A stretch of 64,000 bases of DNA. It comes from Alphaproteobacteria bacterium. GTDB lineage: Bacteria > Pseudomonadota > Alphaproteobacteria > Micropepsales > Micropepsaceae. Position 1 is the stretch's first letter. Every line of letters begins with the position of its first letter. The stretch lies in assembly GCA_028871795.1 (NCBI GenBank), contig JAGWMG010000005.1, forward strand, positions 209,494 through 273,493. Direction: 5' to 3'. A program made the position numbers and the translations under genes. The notes below the pieces were generated by a model. The model was not told where the DNA came from and searched no databases. It saw nothing but the letters and a program-made list of their open reading frames with translations. Below are positions 59,113 through 64,000 of the stretch, in pieces.

Positions 59113-61302
59113 ATGCGGACTCGGGGTAATGGATCGCTTGCAAAATTCTTGATGGTGGGCGCGGCGGCGGGGGCGGCGGCATTTGTGCCGGCCTGGGCGC
59201 AACAGGTCGAAACCGTCGTGGTCACGGCGGAACGTCACGCCGAGAACCAGCAGGACGTTCCGCTTTCCGTCGCGACGCTCGACAACGAACAAATCGACGC
59301 CATTTTCGAGTCCGGCCAAGACATCAAGGCGCTCGCGGCTCATATCCCAGACCTCTATGCGGAATCCTCCAACGGGCGCGTGGCGCCGCGTTTCTATATC
59401 CGCGGCCTGGGCAACACCGATTTCGATCTCGCCGCCTCGCAGCCGGTTTCCATCATCATGGACGACGTGGTGATGGAGAACACCGTTCTGAAGAGCGCCC
59501 CGATCTACGACCAGGCGGACGTCGAAGTCTCGCGCGGTCCGCAGGGCACGCTGTTCGGGCGCAACACCACGGCGGGCGTCATCAAGTTCACGAGCAAGAA
59601 GCCGGCACAGGAGATGGACGGCTTTTTGACGGGCTCCTACGGCGAACTCGGCACCGCCAATCTGGAGGGCGCCTTCGGGACCGGGCTGACGGATACGATC
59701 TCGATGCGCGTCTCCGGGGAGTGGGTGCATCGCGACAATTACATCAACAATGCGTTCACGGGCCGCAACGACGCACTCGGCGGCTACGACGAAGAGGCGG
59801 CGCGCTTGCAACTCCTCTGGCAGCCGAGCGACAATTTCAGCGCCTTGGTGAACCTGCACGGCTGGTCGCTGAACGGGACGGCCGCCATCTTCCGCGCCAA
59901 CATCATCGGGCCGGGCAACAACCACCTCAACGGCAACTACATCTGGAACAAGGTCTTCTTCGACGGCGGGTTCGACACACCCAACGGACCGAACAACCCG
60001 CAGAAATACGATACGCTCGGCGCCACTGCCGTGCTCGCCTACGATTTTGGCAATATGAAACTGACCTCGATCACCGGCTACGACACGACGCACGGCAAGA
60101 GCCGCGGCGACATCGACGGCGGCAATCCTGGCGGTCCGGGCTTCATTCCTTTCCAGTCGGACACGCAGGACGGCCTCGATTATCTCCATCAGTTCACCCA
60201 GGAACTGCATTTGGCGAGCGATACGGACAATCCGCTGTTCTGGCAGGTCGGCGCCTTCTACTTCGACACCAAGTATGAGGACGCGACCTATCCGTTCTTC
60301 GTCGGGCCGACCTTCGTGCGGCAGTCCAATACGTCGTGGGCCGTCTTCGGTCAGGCGAGCTACAAGCTGACCGACGCGCTCACCCTGACGGGCGGTGTGC
60401 GCTGGACCGACGACGTCAAGGGGATGACCGCCAACGGGCCGCTGATCGCGCCGATCGCGACGCCGGTGAAGCTGACGGGCGACAACATCTCCTGGGACGT
60501 CAGCGCGGCCTACGCCCTGAGCGCCGACGTCAACCTCTATGCGCGCGTCGCCACGGGATTCCGGGCGCCTTCGATCCAGGGCCGCAACCTCGCCTTCGGC
60601 AGTCCCTATTCGACGGCGCGATCGGAGACCATCACCTCCTATGAAGCCGGCATCAAGACGGAACTGATGAACCGTCAAATCCGCCTGAATGTGGACGGCT
60701 TCACCTACTACCTCGCGCATCCCCAGTTCTCCGCCATCGGCGGGGCCGGCAACTCCGTGATCCTGAAGAATGCGCGCGCCGGTCTTGCCTACGGCCTGGA
60801 GGCCGACGGCGAATGGGCCGCGAGCGATCACCTGCTGCTGACGGGCGGCGCCAGCTGGACGCATACCGAGATCAGGGACGCGAACCTGACGACGGCGATC
60901 TGCGCCCAGTGCACGGTAACCAACCCGCTCGATATTTTCGGCAACGCCAGGCTGAACGGCAATCCGTTCCCCCAAGCGCCGGACTATATGTTCACGCTGA
61001 CGGCGCGCTACGGCATCCCGCTCGCCAACGGCGGCGAGATCTTCGCCTACACCGACTGGTGGTGGCAGGGCTACACCAACTTCTTCCTCTACAAGTCGCT
61101 GGAGTTCCACTCGAACGGCAATTACGAAGGCGGCCTCAGGGTGGGCTACGATTTCCCGAACAAGGCCTATGAGATCGCCGCTTATGCCCGCAACATCACC
61201 GACAGGGCCAACCTGCAGGGCGGCATCGACTTCAACAACAACACGGGCTTCGTCAGCGATCCGCGCATCATCGGCATCGAGTTCACGGCCCACATGCACT
61301 AG
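59113..61302 (+). CDS. TonB-dependent receptor, ligand unknown
   Basis: An outer-membrane transporter of 729 residues. The signal peptide ends near FVPAWA (residue 29), followed by the TonB-box-like QVETVVVTAERHAENQQDVP. The plug shows the FYIRGLGNTDFDLAASQPV pattern, VEVSRGPQGTLFGRNTTAGVIKF, and the barrel ends in a terminal aromatic-less GIEFTAHMH, unusual because outer-membrane barrels normally end in Phe, Tyr or Trp. This subfamily in alphaproteobacteria serves siderophores, vitamins or aromatic compounds; ligand unknown. Start ATG 59113 has an excellent Shine-Dalgarno site. Confidence 0.9.
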   Translation: MRTRGNGSLAKFLMVGAAAGAAAFVPAWAQQVETVVVTAERHAENQQDVPLSVATLDNEQIDAIFESGQDIKALAAHIPDLYAESSNGRVAPRFYIRGLGNTDFDLAASQPVSIIMDDVVMENTVLKSAPIYDQADVEVSRGPQGTLFGRNTTAGVIKFTSKKPAQEMDGFLTGSYGELGTANLEGAFGTGLTDTISMRVSGEWVHRDNYINNAFTGRNDALGGYDEEAARLQLLWQPSDNFSALVNLHGWSLNGTAAIFRANIIGPGNNHLNGNYIWNKVFFDGGFDTPNGPNNPQKYDTLGATAVLAYDFGNMKLTSITGYDTTHGKSRGDIDGGNPGGPGFIPFQSDTQDGLDYLHQFTQELHLASDTDNPLFWQVGAFYFDTKYEDATYPFFVGPTFVRQSNTSWAVFGQASYKLTDALTLTGGVRWTDDVKGMTANGPLIAPIATPVKLTGDNISWDVSAAYALSADVNLYARVATGFRAPSIQGRNLAFGSPYSTARSETITSYEAGIKTELMNRQIRLNVDGFTYYLAHPQFSAIGGAGNSVILKNARAGLAYGLEADGEWAASDHLLLTGGASWTHTEIRDANLTTAICAQCTVTNPLDIFGNARLNGNPFPQAPDYMFTLTARYGIPLANGGEIFAYTDWWWQGYTNFFLYKSLEFHSNGNYEGGLRVGYDFPNKAYEIAAYARNITDRANLQGGIDFNNNTGFVSDPRIIGIEFTAHMH

Positions 61303-61320
61303 GCGCCTTCACGAAAACGA

Positions 61321-61359
61321 AACCCCCGCGGCCCGCAAAGACCGTGGGGGTTTTCTTTT
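61321..61359 (+). terminator. Rho-independent terminator after the second TonB receptor
   Basis: AACCCCCGCGG (61321-61331) pairs with CCGTGGGGGTT (61342-61352) with one G-U wobble and a 10-base loop. The strand continues TTTTCTTTT. It can also stop the opposing small-peptide transcript. Confidence 0.85.
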
Positions 61360-61374
61360 GCGGAACGCGGCGCC

Positions 61375-61482
61375 TTACTGCGAGGCCTGCGCCGCGGGCG
61401 CTGCATCCGCCGGGATCGCAAAACCGGCGAAGGCGCCTATGCCGATCGCCATCAGGCACGCGATGAGGAACTTCTTCAGCAT
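61375..61482 (-). CDS. 35-residue membrane or secreted peptide candidate
   Basis: The reverse strand from ATG 61482 encodes 35 residues with Lys-Lys at positions 3-4, then a hydrophobic stretch (FLIACLMAIGIGAFAGFAIP), then an Ala-rich tail ending AAPAAQASQ. GGAG lies eight bases before the ATG. The shape matches a signal peptide with a short mature end or a single-span membrane peptide. It sits between the receptor terminator and the GNAT gene, 105 bp downstream of the latter on the same strand. No homologue recognised; could be chance. Confidence 0.45.
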   Translation of the reverse strand: MLKKFLIACLMAIGIGAFAGFAIPADAAPAAQASQ

Positions 61483-61587
61483 GGCCGCAACTCCGGACCG
61501 TCGGCATCTATTGGAACGACGGAACGTGGCGGTTTCTTCCCGCGAAAAGGGCGGGATTGTGTCGAGCCTTCGGTTGGCGGCCGGTTG

Positions 61588-62181
61588 TTACCCGAATGCC
61601 ACAAGCCGCTTTTCCAGGCCCGCCTTCACCTGGGGCCACTCTGTCGCGAGGATCGAGAAATAGACGGAGTCCCGGAAATAGCCCTGCGGCATCCACATAT
61701 GGCCGCGCAGGATGCCTTCCTGCGTCGCGCCGAGCTTCTTCAGGGCGGCGCGCGAACGCGTGTTCCTGGCATCGGTCTTGAACTCGACGCGGTTGTAGCC
61801 GGCGGCGAAGGCGTTTGCGAGCAGCAGTAACTTCGCTTCCGGATTGATCGCCGTTCCTTGGGCGCCGGCGACGTACCAACTGGCGCCGATCTCTACTCTG
61901 GCGTCTTGCGGCGCGATGGCCAGATAGGACGTCGAGCCGACGATGGCGCCGTCCGTCAGCCGCCGCACCGTGTAGGTGAGCTGCCTGCCCTTGGCCATCT
62001 CCTGCACGAACCAGGGAAGCCGCGCGGCGAAGCCCTTCGTCATGTCGAGCGGGATGTAGGTCCAGATCGCCTTGTCCTCAGCCGCGTGAAGCAGATCCGC
62101 ATGGTGGCGTTCCTCGAGCGGCTCCAGCGCCACGAAGCGGCCAGTGAGCGTCCTGGGGCCGAACGGCGAGACGGGGTTCAT
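61588..62181 (-). CDS. GNAT-family N-acetyltransferase (RimJ/RimL type)
   Basis: A 197-residue acetyltransferase. LEPLEERHHADLLHAAEDKAIWTYIP opens it, followed by GSTSYLAIAPQDARVEIGASWY, the acetyl-CoA loop region and NRVEFKTDARNTRSRAALKKLGATQEGILRGHM, the RimJ/RimL-type C-terminal motif, ending RDSVYFSILATEWP. Start ATG 62181 overlaps the ybaK-like stop (ATGA). Substrate may be a protein N-terminus or small molecule. Confidence 0.9.
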   Translation of the reverse strand: MNPVSPFGPRTLTGRFVALEPLEERHHADLLHAAEDKAIWTYIPLDMTKGFAARLPWFVQEMAKGRQLTYTVRRLTDGAIVGSTSYLAIAPQDARVEIGASWYVAGAQGTAINPEAKLLLLANAFAAGYNRVEFKTDARNTRSRAALKKLGATQEGILRGHMWMPQGYFRDSVYFSILATEWPQVKAGLEKRLVAFG

Positions 62182-62702
62182 CCGGCGGTCTCCGGCATGG
62201 CGGCTATGATCGGATCGTGGCCGCAGGCGTGTACGAATCGCAACAGATCGCCGGGCGCGACCGCCGTGGTGCGGTCGTTGCGCATGGGATGGAAATTCAG
62301 CGGGTCGAGCGCCAGCATCCCTTCGTCGAGCACGGGCCGCACGCGGCGCGCCGTGTCGTTCATCAGCGCGAAGGGCGTCACCGATCCGGGCTCGATGCCC
62401 AGCGTGGCGATCAGCAGTTCGGCCGAGCCGAAGGAGAACCGCGGAGCGGCGAGCTGCCTGGCCAGCGCGTTCAGATCGACCCGCAGATGGCTGCGCAGCA
62501 CGATCAGCCAAAGCCCGCCTTTCTTGTCCTTGAGGAACAGGTTTTTGGTGTGGCTGCCGGGTAGGCTGTCGTGGACGCTGTCCGCTTGCGCGACGGTGAA
62601 CACCGGGCTGTGCTCGGTGGTCTTCCAGGCGATGCCCAGCGCGCTCAAGCGTTCGTACAGCGCCGCTTCGCGGGCCTCCGGCGCGGGGAGCACGTTCGCC
62701 AT
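62178..62702 (-). CDS. YbaK/ProX-type aminoacyl-tRNA deacylase
   Basis: A 174-residue trans-editing domain protein of the prolyl-tRNA synthetase INS family. EHSPVFTVAQADSVHDSLPGSHTKNLFLKDKKGGLWLIVL carries the conserved tRNA-editing lysine (KNLFLKD), and GIEPGSVTPFALMND is the substrate loop. These proteins hydrolyse mischarged Ala- or Cys-tRNA-Pro. ATG 62702 shares a base with the speE stop (TGATG). Confidence 0.9.
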   Translation of the reverse strand: MANVLPAPEAREAALYERLSALGIAWKTTEHSPVFTVAQADSVHDSLPGSHTKNLFLKDKKGGLWLIVLRSHLRVDLNALARQLAAPRFSFGSAELLIATLGIEPGSVTPFALMNDTARRVRPVLDEGMLALDPLNFHPMRNDRTTAVAPGDLLRFVHACGHDPIIAAMPETAG

Positions 62703-63565
62703 CAGGGGACCAGCCGTTCGATCCACTGCGGCAGCGCGAAGGCGGCCGCGTGGACGGCGGGATTGTAGTAGTCGGTCTTGAGCCGGCTTTTCTTGTAGGC
62801 GGCGGCGGCGCGCTTGAGGCCCGCAGGCGTCCCGAGCCTGGCGCCTTTGCCGGCCCACGACAGCGCCATGAAGCCGCCGATATAGCTCGGAACCACCGTC
62901 AGGTAGAGGCCCGACTGCGGGAAGAACGCCTTCAACTCGGCCAAAGCCTCGGTGATCTCCCAGGGCTGATAGAACGGCACGCCGGTCTGGAAGGTGGCGA
63001 AACCGCCGGGCTTCAGCGCGCGCTTGATGCGGTCGTAGAAGGTTTCGCCGAACAGCACCTTGCCGGGGCCGATGGGATCGGGGCGGTCGCCGACGATCAG
63101 GTCGAAGCGGGCCTTGCTGTCCTTGCGGCCGAGATATTCGAAGGCGTCGGCGACCTCGATCTTGAGGCGCTTGTCCTTGAAGGCCTTGGCGTTGATCTCG
63201 GCAAAGTGCTGGCGGCAGAGCTCGATCACACGCCCGTCGATGTCCACCAGCACGACTTCCTTGATGCTTTTATGCTTAAGCGCCTCGTCGGCGATGGAGA
63301 GGTCGCCGCCGCCCACGATCATCACCCGCTCGACGCCGCCGTGCTCCAGGACCGGCAAATGTGTCAGCATTTCGGCGTAGGCGCTTTCGTCGCGCGTCGT
63401 CAGCTGGACGACGCCGTCGAGAATCAGCACGCGGCCGTTGGCAACCGAGTCGAAAATCTTGATGCGCTGGTGCCGGCTCTTCTCGTCGGCCAGCGGCTTG
63501 CCGCACAGCTCCATTGTCTGGGCGTAACCTTTGTGGAGACGCTCTTTGAAACGGCTGGCGGGCAT
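62702..63565 (-). CDS. speE: Spermidine synthase-like polyamine aminopropyltransferase
   Basis: A 287-residue enzyme that transfers an aminopropyl group from decarboxylated SAM to putrescine. VLILDGVVQLTTRDESAY, VGGGDLSIADEALKH (the usual GGGDG is GGGDL, residues 85-89), VVLVDIDGRVIELCRQ, GDRPDPIGPGKVLF (Asp160, Asp163) and YYNPAVHAAAFALPQWI are visible. The His of the usual YHEM is Ala here (AYAEM). GAGAGGA precedes ATG 63565. It heads a three-gene operon with the deacylase and GNAT genes. Substitutions may alter amine choice. Confidence 0.88.
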   Translation of the reverse strand: MPASRFKERLHKGYAQTMELCGKPLADEKSRHQRIKIFDSVANGRVLILDGVVQLTTRDESAYAEMLTHLPVLEHGGVERVMIVGGGDLSIADEALKHKSIKEVVLVDIDGRVIELCRQHFAEINAKAFKDKRLKIEVADAFEYLGRKDSKARFDLIVGDRPDPIGPGKVLFGETFYDRIKRALKPGGFATFQTGVPFYQPWEITEALAELKAFFPQSGLYLTVVPSYIGGFMALSWAGKGARLGTPAGLKRAAAAYKKSRLKTDYYNPAVHAAAFALPQWIERLVP

Positions 63566-63738
63566 TTCTGGATCCTCTCGTGAGTCGGAACGCGAGGCGG
63601 CGCTTTTAGGTCCGGCGCTCCCGGCTGGCAAGCTGCCGTGGCGTGGGCGGAGCATTCCGGGGCGCTCGCCGAGTTCGGTTTGTGACAGTCCGCGATGCCA
63701 CGCCTCGGAAAAAACTTTACGCTTCGATGACAAAATTC

Positions 63739-63766
63739 TTGCGTTGCAGGGCGACGGTCCTATATT
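63739..63766 (+). promoter_or_regulatory. Candidate promoter of the right-edge gene
   Basis: TTGCGT (63739-63744) and TATATT (63761-63766) with a 16-bp spacer give a fair sigma-70 pair. A transcript from it would start near 63773, exactly at the base of the first leader hairpin. Confidence 0.4.
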
Positions 63767-63772
63767 TCGCCC

Positions 63773-63856
63773 GTTCCCTCCGGGGAACAAAGCGGCGCGA
63801 CGGCCTTCCGTCCGCCGCTTTCTTCTTGAGGCGCATCCCGTCGCAAGACGGGATGC
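63773..63856 (+). ncRNA. Three-hairpin leader, candidate structured 5' UTR
   Basis: Three perfect consecutive stems: GTTCCC-tccg-GGGAAC (63773-63788); AAAGCGGCG with an inner GACGG-cctt-CCGTC and CGCCGCTTT (63789-63821); and GCATCCCGTC-gcaa-GACGGGATGC (63833-63856) with a GNRA loop. The second is followed by CTTCTT, terminator-like. The remaining sequence of 63566-63738 holds the speE upstream region and shows no gene. An 84-base leader with three stable hairpins points to attenuation or a regulatory RNA, though no known class is recognised. Confidence 0.45.
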
Positions 63857-63891
63857 ACAGGTGTCAACGCTCTGAGAGGGTAGGTGCCAGA

Positions 63892-64000
63892 ATGGCTCGA
63901 CTCGAACTCGTAGCGGCGATCAAAGAAGCAAAAGCGCCTCGCGCTCGCGCTTCGGCGAGGACCGTTCCGGTTCCTATTCCCCCTGGGGATGAGGACCGCA
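63892..64000 (+). CDS. Start of an unidentified gene, cut by the window edge
   Basis: ATG 63892 opens a frame with no stop for 36 codons to the window end: MARLELVAAI then basic and Pro-rich (KAPRARA, VPVPIPPGDEDR). GAGAGGG lies about 11 bases upstream. The N-terminus is not recognised. It diverges from speE. Confidence 0.4.
   Translation, partial: MARLELVAAIKEAKAPRARASARTVPVPIPPGDEDR

Noticed and set aside
59035..61299. Long open frame (754 codons) antisense to the second TonB receptor
   Set aside because: Mirror of a real gene in high-GC DNA: no family motifs, Arg/Val/Asp-rich composition, and no start signal.

Overview
The window reads as one contiguous chromosomal stretch from a high-GC alphaproteobacterium. 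Pointers are the Zymomonas/Rhizobiales-style hopanoid operon with ispH beside hpnH, large TonB-dependent receptors of the Caulobacter/sphingomonad kind, a bacterial class I lysyl-tRNA synthetase, the long two-domain dCTP deaminase, and the thioredoxin-TPR / LON-domain / Trm112 gene string. A lineage near Rhizomicrobium/Micropepsaceae or Caulobacterales is my inference only. I saw no rRNA, tRNA, CRISPR array, insertion sequence or prophage.

Region by region. (1) 1-8670: a partial DUF2336 gene, then a uronate (pectin/alginate breakdown product) catabolic locus: LacI-type regulator, kduI, kduD, a 1011-residue TonB-dependent receptor, KDPG aldolase and KDG kinase. A 14-bp palindrome TGACACCGGTGTCA lies before the receptor gene. 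A near copy precedes kduI, and another lies inside the start of the distant altronate dehydratase gene uxaA (28238-29767). This suggests one local regulon converging on 2-keto-3-deoxygluconate. (2) 8752-27382: a nearly complete hopanoid cluster: hpnI-J-K-L-A-B-C-D-E-F(shc)-G on the + strand with eight stop/start overlaps, hpnH and ispH inverted, then a polyprenyl diphosphate synthase and hpnM on +, facing mlaA-hpnN on -. It covers squalene synthesis, cyclisation, side-chain addition and modification, and export. hpnO and hpnP are not in the window. (3) 28238-34407: uxaA, an orphan outer-membrane barrel protein, ettA, and a second mlaC/mlaA pair. (4) 34531-40090: an ArsR-methyltransferase fusion regulator overlapping metF-metH, preceded by an inverted repeat. 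(5) 40087-52534: LysE-type exporter, PEBP protein, long dcd, DinG-like helicase, an unusual hybrid kinase, class I lysS, TPR protein, S24 repressor divergent from pyrD, DoxX. (6) 52780-59112: TetR regulator, leuB, VOC protein, leuD, DUF971, a hicAB toxin-antitoxin pair, Trm112, LON-domain protein and thioredoxin-TPR protein. (7) 59113-64000: second TonB-dependent receptor, a 35-residue secreted-peptide candidate, a GNAT-ybaK-speE operon, and a truncated gene behind a leader with three consecutive hairpins.

The most unusual points are the shared ACCGGT operator family including one inside uxaA, the pairing of hopanoid export genes with two MlaA lipoproteins and two MlaC-like proteins, the hybrid kinase whose receiver and Hpt domains both lack their phospho-accepting residue, and the triple-hairpin leader at the right edge. 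Start codons were picked by eye from ribosome-binding sites and family alignments held in memory, with no database search.
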